DNA from: Cymodocea nodosa | Taxonomy: Eukaryota > Streptophyta > Magnoliopsida > Alismatales > Cymodoceaceae | Direction of reading: 5' to 3' | Length of the DNA stretch: 64,000 nucleotides | NCBI GenBank assembly: GCA_036874045.1 | Contig: CM072342.1 | Location: forward strand, 4,238,501-4,302,500 | Shown: positions 27,101 through 43,820 of the stretch, piece by piece | How positions within the stretch are numbered: the first letter of the stretch is position 1 | Layout: every line of letters begins with the position of its first letter | Notes under the pieces: generated by a model | What the model was told of the DNA's origin: nothing | What the model saw: only the letters and a program-made list of their open reading frames with translations | Database searches by the model: none | Translations under genes and position numbers: made by a program

Positions 27101-29060
27101 GGAGAATTGTAGGTTTGCATGAACTTATATGTTAGAGATTGGTAACCATGCTTTATCAAGCTATTTGCCTTTTGCACTTTTTAATTTAAATCCTTGATTC
27201 CAGCTGCATCTGAAATTTTATTTTGCAAAGCTGTGTCTAAGAGTACTAGCATTCTCCCCTAACTTTTTTTTTGCTGGAAATTTAAATCTTAGTTGTCAAT
27301 GGGTAATGCTTAAAAATTCCAGTAGCTTTACTGAAAAACCTTTGCTATTTGATATTGTTTATTGTTTTACATTGATGTCATTATTTTATCATTTGCTAGG
27401 TTTACCTCTTTGTCTCTTACCATCATTTTAGGCACATGCAAAATTCCTGGAGCTTGTCATTCTATCCACAAATGTTTTAGCTGTTTTCTAATGAAAGTGT
27501 GCCATTATCAATTGTGCAGGGTGAAACTGTACCATTTAAACCCTATTCACATAGATACCATACACCTTACAGATCTTCCTACAGCACTTCCCCATTTTGG
27601 TATTCCATCAAGAGAGCTTCAGCATACATTATCGTTCTTTCTTCATACTCGGCCTATGGTAGGTATCCAATATTTATATAAGACATTATAATTAGTTAAA
27701 AAAGGATTGTAAACACAATTATACAGAAAAACCAAGAGTTCTTCATTATTAACCTTTCTTAATTTTATTTGTAGGAAAGTATACACCACAGTACAAGTGG
27801 CTTGAAGCAGAGTTTCCTAAAGTAAACAGAAGTGAAACACCTTGGCTAATTGTTCTAATGCATTCGCCTTGGTATAACAGTTACAACTATCACTACATGG
27901 AAGGGGAAACCATGAGAGTAATGTACGAATCATGGTTTGTCAAATACAAAGTTGATGTTGTGTTTGCAGGTCATGTTCATGCTTATGAACGCTCGGTAAG
28001 TTTCTGTATTCTTTGCTATATTTTTTGTTGTTGTTTAAATTAAATAATTATTAGCACTTCATTTTCTAACATACTAAACTTATTAATATTGTTGGATGCA
28101 CTTCAGAGATAAGTGTAATATAATTACAACTTTAGTTATAAAACCTGTTCATCATTTGACCAAGTGGATGATCTTTTTTGTAAAATTCAATTCCTTCAAC
28201 TGTGCAGTATCTGCTCATGTATTTTCCTAGAAAAACACTCGAACTTGATGTATTATCATGTTTGAATAAGATCATTTTTCCAAATTTGCAAATTATGATT
28301 TATGTATTTTTAACATTGACTAGTTGATCTGACCAAGTGCCCAAGTATGTGTTAAACACAGAGAAGTCTGTGATTTGCAGTTGGAATTTTGGACATACAA
28401 AGTTCAAAATAAAGAGAGATGCCTCTTTTTTGTTATTGATCTGACTTGAATGCTCCCTTCATATTAAAAGCTGTATTTGAGTTGACTTGGTTTCTTGTTC
28501 AAGTAATGTAAAAAATGCAGACGACAGTATATATATTATATATATATATGTATGTATGTATGTATGAATGTATACATACAGCTTGACATCTGGAAATCTA
28601 TTCATGGCAGGAGCGGATATCAAATATTGCATACAATATTGTCAATGGCAATTGCACACCATTACCTGATCAATCGGCACCTGTGTATATTACTATTGGG
28701 GATGGTGGTAATCTTGAAGGACTAGCTACAAAGTACGATACTGACCACAATATTTCCAACATCATATGATAAGATTAGGAAACTGTTGTATTTTTATTTT
28801 TTGTGGAAGTGATACAATAATGTGTTATTGAAGCCTTGACGGAGTTCTTCTCCTCTTGCAGCATGACAGAGCCACAACCAGCATATTCGGCCTTCAGGGA
28901 AGCGAGCTTTGGGCATGCCATTTTTGATATCAAAAACCGAACCCATGCTTACTATGGCTGGTATCGTAATCAAGATGGTGCTGGTGTTGTTGCTGATTCC
29001 ATGTGGTTCTACAACAGATACTGGTATGCAATTGACGAATCAATCAGCAAATCATATTGA
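24180..29060 (+). CDS. Purple acid phosphatase (secreted, plant high-molecular-weight type)
   Basis: Eight exons: 24180-24383, 24516-24716, 24839-24950, 25172-25398, 27520-27658, 27775-27995, 28611-28732 and 28862-29060, giving 474 residues with continuous phase and GT-AG introns. It hydrolyses phosphate monoesters using an Fe(III)-metal centre. Residues 10-31 form a hydrophobic signal peptide. The N-terminal fibronectin-like domain includes [19 protein letters not shown]. All seven expected metal ligands are present: D174 (GDLG), D202 and Y205 (GDLSYAD), N239 (GNHE), H324 (VLMHSPWY), and H361 and H363 (GHVHAYER). Several NxT/S sites suit a glycosylated secreted or vacuolar enzyme. Length is normal for plant PAPs. 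The 2.1-kb fourth intron contains a non-autonomous element and a local duplication. A role in phosphate scavenging is inferred from the family. Confidence 0.95.
25738..26310. mobile_element. Copy 2 of the dispersed element, with terminal inverted repeats, in PAP intron 4
   Basis: The left end reads AGGGTATGTTTGTGTAT and the right end ATACACAAACCCCCCT, its near reverse complement. A purine-rich left arm (AAGAAAGTAATAGAAA) faces a pyrimidine-rich right arm. The right 370 bp, from AAGAATATATTATA through the GACCCTTTAGCTTGAAAAAG-like block to the end, is closely similar to 59586-59952. It lacks the CATAAAAATC array. No clear target-site duplication was found. Class (MITE-like DNA element) is inferred from the ends. 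Confidence 0.6.
26581..26983. repeat. Tandem duplication of about 200 bp in PAP intron 4
   Basis: CTGATGAACAAAATCAA begins at 26581 and again at 26787. The copies run in parallel through TTGACCAATATCTGGGTAA, TTGCACTTGAGAAAACA, TTTAATTTCCTGCAACT and GATAAAAAATATAGT. The offset is 206 bp and the copies differ by scattered changes. Confidence 0.8.
28525..28580. repeat. (TA)n / (TATG)n microsatellite in PAP intron 6
   Basis: A TATATATTATATATATATAT tract is followed by at least four GTAT units and ends GAATGTATACATACA. It lies just before the acceptor of exon 7. Confidence 0.75.
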
Positions 29061-29805
29061 TGGAAATTTATTATAATAATGTTCTGTATCGCATCATATT
29101 ATATGAATAAGGGTATCCCCTACTTCGAATAACAGTTTTCTATCACATATTTATCTTTTAGTGACGATTCACGGTACCGAGTTGTGTAACATGTTAAGGT
29201 TTTATGCTACTAAACAAGACGCTTCATTGTCATGGTGGGTAATTGGGTATAATTGTAAATCATGAAAGGTTTTAATTCATCAATGTACGGAAATCCTGAG
29301 AACGATACGATTTTCTGTCAATGACTCGAAAGATGAAAAGGGAAAAACAAATGGAAGCCTGTTTTCCAAGGCCCACCCTTCTAAAACTGCACCCACACAG
29401 ACAAAATATCAAATTTTGGATACTTTATTATGAATCATACGATGAAATCAGAACATGGTGCAAAAGAGAAGAGAGACTCATTTTTAATAAATCAAGCAGA
29501 CCAGCGCCCTGGATAAACCACCATCAATCTGTTTCTTATTGATTACAGAGCCATCTTTCTCTGAAATGCAACATATGAGAAGAATAAGATATACAAAAGA
29601 GCTCCAAGATTGCCAACCAAAGCTGCTAAGACCGCTAAAATCTTGGATACTGCAAGGCATTGTCATGAGATCCATCCATATGAGGAGGCAAATGCATGCT
29701 CCATATCTAATTTGAGCCTTCATATCTATTTTGAACCTTCAAGCCATCAAGTTGCCCCAATCATTAAAGGATGCTGACACCCGACGTGTGTATTATTATC
29801 CACCA
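29061..29805. other. Short intergenic region between convergent PAP and J-domain genes
   Basis: About 745 bp lie between two convergent stop codons. It presumably contains both 3' UTRs. Only short frames without recognisable products are present. Confidence 0.5.
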
Positions 29806-31254
29806 TTATCTAAGTTTTTTCCCAAAACTTAGAATACTAGAAAGCATTGGTTCAATAAGATTTCTTATGGTTCCTTTTCTTCTCTTTGCGACTTCAATAT
29901 CCAATGTTCTATAGGCAAGGGCCATCAAATACATAGCTGGATGCAATCGCCTTTCGTGACATCCCACAACATCATCCCACTGCCTTTGGGATGGGACATT
30001 TCTACCATTCTTGTCCTGTCCAAATGTCTCGATGTACCAACCACCAATGTCATGCATGTCACAACGAGGTGCAAATAGCCAGAACTTGCTTGGTGGCAAC
30101 CGAGCTCTACTGCATCGACACTCGCATGGTGAAACCTTATCTCCAATACGATACCAGTACATGTGCTTTACCATCAACGTTCGATGTTTCATTATCACGT
30201 GAGTCTTTTCATTTCTCTTATTATATACAAAGCACGATCCTTCTTCTGGACCAGTTCCCAATCCTTTTATTGTCCCCAAAGGAATCACCGATCCAGCTGA
30301 AGGTGAAATAGCATCCCTGCTGGAATGGGCACGTTCTTCACTCAACTTCAGAAACACATTTATGACATCTTGGGGATCATCTACCGAGTTTTTTCTAGAA
30401 ATGAGGTTGCTTGGAGAAATTCTAGTCGCCGTGGCTACGACTTTTCCAGAAATTTGCAACTCCAAATCATCATAAGCATCTGAAACGTGATTACCACAAT
30501 TCTCAACCTGCATATCAGGAATTTCTCCATGCCCTGAAAATGCTGAATTCATGGTTGAACCAGCACGGTTAACCAAAGGATGAAACCTGGAATTTATGGC
30601 ACCCGGAAAAGTTAAACCATAATGCTGGTTATGTGGTAACCGAGGAACATGGCTTGCCAAGTTAACCATCCCAAAGAGATCTCGACCTGAGACTAAGTGT
30701 AGTACTTCATGTGTTTCATGATCAGACCTTTCTTCTGCTTCAAAGCAGTCAGGAAGGAAATCCAGAGATTCAATAAGTGGGCCATAATACGCTGCATGTA
30801 TAGCAGAATAGAATTCATTTTCAATCATACCAAAAACTGAGTTACTTGCAACTTTCCTATGTGAAAGGATATCATCAATTGCAAGCCTGTAAAGTTCTAG
30901 CCAGTCGACTGCTTCAACTTGCTTTGTGGTAACAGATGAATTGTATGCATACACATGCCTACCCAACCCAGTCTGTCTTTCTGGTTTCTTTCTATGAGAA
31001 AGCAAATATGAGTCATACTGGGCTCTCCTCTCTGAATCTGAAAGGATCTTGTAAGCAGCAACAATAAGTAGGAACCGCCTGGAGGCATAGGGGGAAGGAG
31101 ACAAATCAGGATGGGTCTCTTTAGCCAATCTCCGGAAAGAAGCCTTAATATCTGAGAAAGTGCTTGTCTCTAATACTTCTAGTACATCATATGCATTGTG
31201 ACCAAGGAGCTCGTCCCCTGTACTTGAGCCAAACCACCTTCTGATTTGGTGCAT
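29806..31254 (-). CDS. J-domain (DnaJ/Hsp40-type) protein
   Basis: An uninterrupted frame of 482 codons. The J domain is near residues 19-81: NAYDVLEVLETSTFSDIKASF, the THPDL motif carrying the essential HPD tripeptide, then AYKILSDSERRAQYDSYL. The HPD loop stimulates the ATPase of Hsp70 partners. There is no G/F region or CxxCxGxG zinc-finger set, so this is a class III (type C) J protein. The C-terminal third has a conserved-looking block with a Cys-rich SPCECRCSRARLPPSKFWLF, then GGWYIETFGQDKNGRNVPSQ, which I do not recognise as a named domain. There is an in-frame TAA shortly upstream of the ATG, so the start is plausible if no upstream exon joins in. Localisation is not clear from the N-terminus. 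It ends convergent with the phosphatase gene. Confidence 0.88.
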   Translation of the reverse strand: MHQIRRWFGSSTGDELLGHNAYDVLEVLETSTFSDIKASFRRLAKETHPDLSPSPYASRRFLLIVAAYKILSDSERRAQYDSYLLSHRKKPERQTGLGRHVYAYNSSVTTKQVEAVDWLELYRLAIDDILSHRKVASNSVFGMIENEFYSAIHAAYYGPLIESLDFLPDCFEAEERSDHETHEVLHLVSGRDLFGMVNLASHVPRLPHNQHYGLTFPGAINSRFHPLVNRAGSTMNSAFSGHGEIPDMQVENCGNHVSDAYDDLELQISGKVVATATRISPSNLISRKNSVDDPQDVINVFLKLSEERAHSSRDAISPSAGSVIPLGTIKGLGTGPEEGSCFVYNKRNEKTHVIMKHRTLMVKHMYWYRIGDKVSPCECRCSRARLPPSKFWLFAPRCDMHDIGGWYIETFGQDKNGRNVPSQRQWDDVVGCHERRLHPAMYLMALAYRTLDIEVAKRRKGTIRNLIEPMLSSILSFGKKLR

Positions 31255-31323
31255 GATTTTTGCCAGGAAGGTTCCACTTGTAGAAAATTAAATGCCTTAA
31301 ACGGCTTTCATTATACTAGTCCT

Positions 31324-33613
31324 CTATTTTTTCTTCATTGCAGTCCAAAGTGTATTTTGTTGAGACCAGAGAGAATAAATATGATAATTCAACAGCATTA
31401 TTACCATCCTGAAATTCCACAACCTTATTAAGGCTGATGAAGCAATTGAGTCCTCCCATCCCAATGCCAGAACACTGCATAACATATACAAGTATTAATA
31501 ATTATATCTTAAAGTTCACAAGACATTTATTAGGATTAGAATGATCAATAAGAAGATTTGATCACATACAAAATTGCTAAAAGGTTAGTTTAAAGAATAA
31601 CTAAAAGAAAAATAATTTTAAATTGAAATGGCAGTGTGAGAAGAGAGAGAGCAACTTACTATGGGTGAGTTACAAAAGGGGAAAGGGGAGCTACAAGAAA
31701 ATCGTCATATAATTCAACCATTTTTAGCAATATTTTTTTATATCAAAATCGTCATATAACTTGTTCATCATGAGAAAAATGTCACCTTTGAAGTATATAG
31801 AAGATTTCAGAATAAAGTTAAGAAGTAAAGTTTAACACCACCATTCTCAGACAGTGTGATACCAAAAGAGGAACTCCAAACAAGTTTGTGAAAGTATTGG
31901 AGAGAGATGTTTTCAACAAGTTGAACTAGGATTGAAATGTCTCTCAAGGGTAATTCAAATCAACTCCAAAGTGAATGAAAAGACTCCAAAGAGATGGAAA
32001 ACCACCTCATTAATAAGGATTTTTTACTTGTACGCCGTCAAAAAATTCAATAATTACTTGTATGCCATCAAATTTGATAATGAGATTTAAGTAAATATGA
32101 ATTTTGAATGGTATACAAGTAATTACTAATTTTTTTGATGACATACAAGTAAAAAATCCTATTAATAAGTACCTTGAACAGGAAACAAAATATTGTTTGT
32201 TTGTAGTTTGTGTCTAGGGTTGAAAAAAAACAGGGAAATGGAATGGAGAGGTAAGAAAATGGTGCGCATACATGTTAACATCTATACAAAATTAAGGTAG
32301 CATGAAGAAGCAAGTCTTATATGTATTAAAATGATAAGCCTGAGAACTCAGTTATTCAAATGTTCTGACTATTTAATAATACAACATGCACCTTAATTGA
32401 CCTAACATGCTATATCTGTAGTTCATTATGTGTATTCATTATGTGTATTCATTATGGATAGCATTGGTTATAAATCTCCCTTTACAAATAGTATTTTAAG
32501 AAGAAGAAACCTAGTAAACCTCTAAATTTCTATAAAACTAATGATACATTTTTGGCATTTTAATTCTTCTCAACTAGAAGCATCTAACAAAACTCTGAAG
32601 TTTGAATTTATTAAGCAATGAATCATTAAGAAAGGCATTGATTAAGAAAAGAGTATGGGCAGAGGCTAATGTTAGATGTGTATTTGTGTAATTATGAGAA
32701 GACAATGATGAGTGAAAAGAGATCAAGGCTACAAATGCAACTAACAGCGAACATTTCCAAATGAAGCAAAAAAAATAGAAGGAACCTGTGATGGAGGCAG
32801 CCTGAAGAGAAAATTTCTGGGGGTTGTGTGATATTTCTGTCCAACAAGGTGGATTGCAGTGTAGTCAGAGAAGGAGATGCTCCACTGGTGGCAGCATGAT
32901 CAGACTCGGAGATCCCAATTGCGACAACTTGGTTTCTTTCCTCTATATTTAAGATATTAAACATTAATTAACATTGGTGAAATGGGCTTTTCTAATCTGC
33001 TAAGTGAGATTCTTATCCTCAGCTGGATCCGTGAAATTCATATTCTTAGTAATTAGGACATAAGGCAACAAAATCACACCACAATTCTTACTATGCATAA
33101 TTTATAAAGCATTCCTTACTTGCTAACAATGCTTGCATTTTTATGCCGACTTCATCATTCTTTGAATTCTTGATTTCTGTTGTACAGAAAGCTTCATCAC
33201 TCTTAGCTCCATCTATATCTGCAACCAGAAAACAAAAATAACCTTTTTCTGAGAGGAGTTGGTTCGGCGAGCCAAGAAAACATTTTTCGATGAGGCGATG
33301 GGACAAAACACCACTTGAATCAGATAATTAATCAAACACTAATAAAAAATACGACAAGATATATTTCCCAGAGAGGCGAGAAATAGAAGGAACCTTTGAT
33401 GTAGAAGGTGTTCTGCAAAGAGAAAACCTCCGGTAGGCGGGTGGTGTTCCAGCCAGGTGCTGACGTTGATCGTTGTCGTCGGAGGGGGAGACGACCGGCG
33501 TTGGTGTGGCGGAAGTCCCAATTGCCAACGCTCGGCTTCCGTGGCCTGTATCGCCCGCACAATAAGTATAGGAACAAGGAGCTCTCTTTGCCGCTGCCAA
33601 GCCAATAAGCCAT
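31324..33613 (-). CDS. Candidate four-exon gene of unknown function (208 codons)
   Basis: Four putative exons on the minus strand, 33613-33394, 33218-33120, 32942-32786 and 31474-31324 (TAG), join through GT-AG boundaries with matching phases (1, 1, 2) into a 208-residue frame starting MAYWLGSGKESS. Exon 2 has a strong GTAAGG donor. Exons 1 and 3 are diverged copies of the same sequence, including the donor GTTCCTTCTATTT. I recognise no domain. A competing reading of exon 1, from ATG 33600 (MAAAKRAPCS), looks like a transit peptide but runs into a stop in exon 2. It could also be the spliced 5' leader of the J-domain gene just downstream, or non-coding. A MITE at 32016-32160 lies in its last intron. 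Confidence 0.35.
32016..32160. mobile_element. 145-bp foldback MITE with perfect 7-bp target-site duplication
   Basis: The element starts AGGATTTTTTACTTGTACG and ends CATACAAGTAAAAAATCCT, with terminal inverted repeats of nearly 60 bp that fill most of its length. It is flanked on both sides by ATTAATA (32009-32015 and 32161-32167). There is no coding capacity. The flanking duplication supports a real insertion. Superfamily is not certain. Confidence 0.85.
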
Positions 33614-33957
33614 GTGATATTACCATTTTATCCACCTATTCCATCTTGTTTTACTGATGGCTAATCACTCAAAGAATAATAATGATATATTAGATACATT
33701 AAAAATTTATATATCTTAGATATATTAAATTAAAATCTATCGATAATGAAAATTTTATTTGAAATAAATATTTATAAAAAAATACATCTATTTATTTCAT
33801 ATACAATCTTCATTATATTTAAATCATAACATAAATAAATACGATATTTTTCTGATTCCTACAGTTCCTTCTTGGCTTTTTCCCGATAATAAGATCAGGT
33901 GATTGCCAGATTACCATTTTCTTCCTGCTGTCAGGGCCTCTCTCTCTCTTCTGATCG

Positions 33958-35304
33958 TTATGAGGTGTGAAGGAGATTATTAACAATCCCCGCTTCAAGC
34001 ACGCTGGACCCGGGAATTCTCCTGCACTTCCTCATCCCTCTCCTTATTCTCTCCTTCTCCTTCCACATCTCCGCCGTCGCAAAGGCGTTCGACATGGCGA
34101 CGTCGTCGCCGGCATGCCTTCTTGATTCTAGCTCAAGCAATCCCCGCCGGGCACGCACCGCAATGCACACGTCACCGTGCAGGCTGGAAGCGCTGAGCAG
34201 TGTTCGCCAGATCACCGCATTCGGTGGCACGGGCATCCGCTCTACCAACCCAAGCGCCTCGACCAGAAGCCCAGCTCGGCACAGCAGATCAACCATGCAC
34301 CCAACGTGTGACATCTCCGGCTCCAGCCGGTAGTCCGTCGCCATGCTTTCGAGATGTCGCCGGCCTTCTTCTACGAGGCCGGCGTGACTGCATGCTAGCA
34401 GCACTCCTAGGAAAGTCACCTTGTTGGGCACCACTCCTTCGCTTCGACCACGTCGACCCTGCTCTCGCATTTGGGCGAAGACTGCGAGGGCTTCGTCGGC
34501 TCGTCCGTGCAAGGCAAGACCCATGATCACCGACGTCCAGGTCGTCACGTCCCTTCTGTTCGTCTCTCGGAACAGGCGAAGACACGTATCGACGTCTCCG
34601 CATTTGGCGTACATGTCTATGAGCGCGTTGCAGAGAATCGTATCCCCTCGGAAGCCTTCCTTCCCACGAACGTAGTCATGGATGCGCTTCCCGATGTCAA
34701 GAGCCCCGACATCAGCACACGCCGAGAGCGCGGTGGTCACTGCGACTCCGTCGGGCTCGACACCTTCCAACTGCATCCGTCCAAAGGCCTCAAGCGCGCT
34801 CCTCGGCTTCTTATTACGCACGTACGCCGATACAAGGGAGGTCCAGCACACGACGTTCCTCTCGGAAATATCGTCGAACACTCTCCGTGCGTCGCCGACA
34901 CGACCCATGCGCGAGTACCAATTGACGAGAGACGACTGAAGGAAGACGTTGGACTGCAGACCGAGGCGGACGATGAGGGCGTGGACCTGCTCGCCTCCTG
35001 AAGTTGACCACGAAGACGACGGCAATGCATTGATGGTTCTTAGGAGTGCGAAGCCATCGACGGAGCGATGTCCCTTCCGGTGCAGGCGCCTGAGTTGCGA
35101 GATTACCACCATGGCCTTCTTGGGCGAACGGGAACGAGCTCCAGCCACGGGTTCTCCTCCGTGGGCGGCTGTTTCCGATCTGCCGCTTGGGTACTTGGTT
35201 GACAACCGGAGGAGGAGAGGTGGTCCGAGTGGTGATCTGTCCGATCTTACGAGAGCGTGAGACGGGAGATAGCGAAGCACTCGCACCATGTCCCTTGTGT
35301 TCAA
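33958..35304 (-). CDS. Pentatricopeptide repeat protein, PLS class with short E-type end
   Basis: An intronless, GC-rich frame of 448 codons. From about residue 100 it consists of tandem PPR units of P, L and S type: HALIVRLGLQSNVFLQSSLV, YSRMGRVGDARRVFDDISER, NVVCWTSLVSAYVRNKKPRS, EGVEPDGVAVTTALSACADV, ALIDMYAKCGDVDTCLRLF, DVTTWTSVIMGLALHGRADE, NKVTFLGVLLACSHAGLVEE and MVDLLCRAGLLVEALGLVER. It ends in an E-like region (VIWRTLLSASSLHGDV and PGSSVLE) and stops without a DYW deaminase domain. PLS-class PPR proteins bind organellar RNA one base per repeat and usually act in C-to-U editing. The basic, Ser/Arg-rich N-terminus is compatible with organelle import but mitochondrion versus plastid cannot be decided. 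The number of repeats is at the low end for the class. Confidence 0.9.
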   Translation of the reverse strand: MNTRDMVRVLRYLPSHALVRSDRSPLGPPLLLRLSTKYPSGRSETAAHGGEPVAGARSRSPKKAMVVISQLRRLHRKGHRSVDGFALLRTINALPSSSWSTSGGEQVHALIVRLGLQSNVFLQSSLVNWYSRMGRVGDARRVFDDISERNVVCWTSLVSAYVRNKKPRSALEAFGRMQLEGVEPDGVAVTTALSACADVGALDIGKRIHDYVRGKEGFRGDTILCNALIDMYAKCGDVDTCLRLFRETNRRDVTTWTSVIMGLALHGRADEALAVFAQMREQGRRGRSEGVVPNKVTFLGVLLACSHAGLVEEGRRHLESMATDYRLEPEMSHVGCMVDLLCRAGLLVEALGLVERMPVPPNAVIWRTLLSASSLHGDVCIAVRARRGLLELESRRHAGDDVAMSNAFATAEMWKEKERIRRGMRKCRRIPGSSVLEAGIVNNLLHTS

Positions 35305-36546
35305 AATTCGTGGCCGGTGACTTCTTAACGGTCAAATACACGAGATTTTGTAATAAGATAGTTTTTTCTTTCATTGAAAAAAAAAAATTCCAACCACAAG
35401 TATAAATTTACATTAATAATATAATAAAAATTCTTTATCATCCTTAAATTACATCTTTAGATGTAGATTTTGTATTAAAAATAGTGAAGCATATATTACC
35501 TTTTTTTTATTACATTAATAAACAATCTCTTATCAGATGCATCATCCTAAACGATAAGTCTCTCATCAAACTTTGAGAGACGGAGAACAAGAGTAATTGT
35601 AAATCTGTTCTAAAGTTCTTATTATATTATATTCTCGGATTCACATAATTTATACTTTTTTTAAATTAATTTGATTGCGAATTTTATTATCTTAGTCAAT
35701 CCTAGTACAAATTTATGATAGTAATCTATTAATCCTAAAAAACTTTAGTTCTCTTTAATTAGATTACTTGTCTTCAATCTCTTTTGGTCACAAAAATTAG
35801 AATTTGAAATCTAAAGAAAAATATTAACTTTATAAAAAAATCTTTTAAGCAAGCAAATATATGTTTTTTTTTTTTTTGAAAGGATGCAAATATATATGAA
35901 TTATTAAATTAAATATTCTGCCCTTCGTTAGATTTAAGTGAAAGAAAGTAAGCAAAAATACATTTTTGTTGAGATAAAGTTGTAATTTTACATATGAAGC
36001 AACATTTCCTACGTAAAATGTTGTAATACCGTCAATAAATAATAATTAATTCATTTGCTTCGATCTCACAATTATTGATAGTAGATATGCTTTTCAATTT
36101 TCAGATGTGATTTGGACTTAAACAAACATATTTTTAACTTTTTTCAATTCTAGAAAAATGAATTATGAAATATTATTCAAAATCTTTTAAATTCTTCTCA
36201 AAAATTGTTACAAGGAGATCTGTAATTTTACGATTACCGAAACATTTAAACGAAACCCAAACCATGTCAGGGGAGTAGTAAATAATGGAAGGAAAAAAAA
36301 AAAAAACATAAGAATGGAAATCTTAATGATTTTTTTTGATAAATTATAGCTTCTCTATTATTAAATTATACTTTTTGGTCAAATTATACTTTTCACACGT
36401 CAACTTTCTCACAATCAACTGCAAGGACGGAAACGAGATCCGCCGGTCGTTAATAATCATCGTCTGCCTTTTCTCCGGCTCTTCTCTTCCGCCTCTTCCT
36501 CGCGATAACAGGAAACTCCCAGCCCTCTCAGGTCGCCGTCGCCAAG
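35305..36546. other. Divergent intergenic region between PPR and NDUFV2 genes
   Basis: About 1.2 kb shared upstream of two divergent genes. It is very AT-rich with several homopolymer runs (for example T at 35865-35877). The last 130 bp before the NDUFV2 ATG is GC-rich and probably its 5' UTR. I found no convincing TATA box or other site. Confidence 0.45.
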
Positions 36547-42204
<5,658 letters not shown>

Positions 42205-43820
42205 GAAGTTGCAGGTGTAACCATTCACTTTTGCTCATCCACTCATTAAGTTGCTTCTTTTAGTACATGTTCATTGGTCGAGATAGGCCGGCCAAGATTT
42301 TCTTCTTGATTCATCTGTTGTCCTTCAAATAGGAGTCTAATCAAACACTTGCCAATAATGGAGTTTGGCCTCTTAAATAAAAATTTGTTACCGATTAACA
42401 TTTAACATTTATTGGTTCTCGCACCACAACGTAGTAATTTGATTGTAATTTAATTATTTTCTGCTCTGGTGGTGGTTATTTTGTGATGAATGTCCGGTCG
42501 AGTTGTTCGGGGACACTCACACTTTTGAGGGTTCTAACATACTTTTTATCTTTTTCAAGTGGTAGTGGTGGTGCGGTCTAATCTTTCACTCGAGACAGCA
42601 AGTCGTGTTCCCTTGGCCAACATACTTGAGAAGGAACCTAACATTTGTGAGCAGCAACCTAACCGAGCTTGTCGGGCAAGTTGAATTACATAGACAAGAT
42701 AGATGACAGTGGAGAGGGGATTTTGATTGTATGAGACAGTTAAAAGGTAATTGGAACCAACCCACTTAATCGCGCTATGCAGGAGATTGCCACTCTGCTT
42801 CCCTTAAGTAGCGAGAGAATGAGAGAGACCAAGGGAATTAGGTATAGTACGAGTGTCAAGTTGGACGTCGCAAGGTCAATCGAGATTCGAGACCTTCGAC
42901 AATGTCAAGCTAGAAAAACTTTGACCAAATAGAAGGCCAACCAAAGATCTTGAAGGAAAAAAAAAACAAGCGTCGCTTTAATCGTGTAGTCATCGTCTGT
43001 TTTGAATATTGGCGAAGAGTCATCATCGAATAAGTCAAGGTGCCGATGATGGTAACATACAAAGGTAGAGGAAACCTGATCGACCATGCTCAAGTCTTAA
43101 AGGATCTTCTCTAGGTGCAGACATGGAAAAGGCAGATGTGGGTATCGAGGGTTAAATTTCTGTTATGAATGATTAGAAATACGTGCATGCTATCGTAACG
43201 TGATGCAAACCATAACACTACATGTTTCCTTCATGAATAATCACGTGATAATTGAAGAAAGCTCGAAATACCACCACGTAACATCTCGTGGTAAGGATCC
43301 TAGGTGAGTGTTTTCTCACTTCCAGAGCTAGAAGAAAATATAAGAAAGCTATCGCATTAATTCTTTCCTCGAGACAAGGTACGCACACCTATTTGACTAG
43401 AGAAATAAATATTATGTACTCGTTCTTCAGGGCTCCTGATCTGCAGAACACATTCTTCTCCCCCATCATTTATATATACGTGGACGCAAGCAAGACATCA
43501 GAACTAGATAGGAACTATCAGCACATAAAGAAAGTAAACTTGATAGAATTGTATTACCATAAAAGATGACAATTCAATAACAAATTTACAGCACTGTGCC
43601 CCTATAATTGTAACAGAAAGCAGGTCCTAGAACTGAAACGACGATTTCTTGAAACCATTCAACCCGTCAATGAATTTGTCATCTGACAGATGACTTGAAT
43701 CACTGGAGTGAATCCAAAAAAAATTCTATCGGGACATTTCCAGTATGTGAATGATCAACAGGCTGGATGAGTGAAGAATCTTTAACTTCTGATATGGGAT
43801 GCAAAGAAGTTGAACTACAT
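42205..43820. other. Intergenic region between convergent NDUFV2 and guanylate-binding genes
   Basis: This 1.6-kb segment separates two convergent 3' ends. A GC-richer part (about 42470-43110) is different in composition from its surroundings and may be transposon debris, but no frame or terminal repeat was recognised. Confidence 0.4.
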
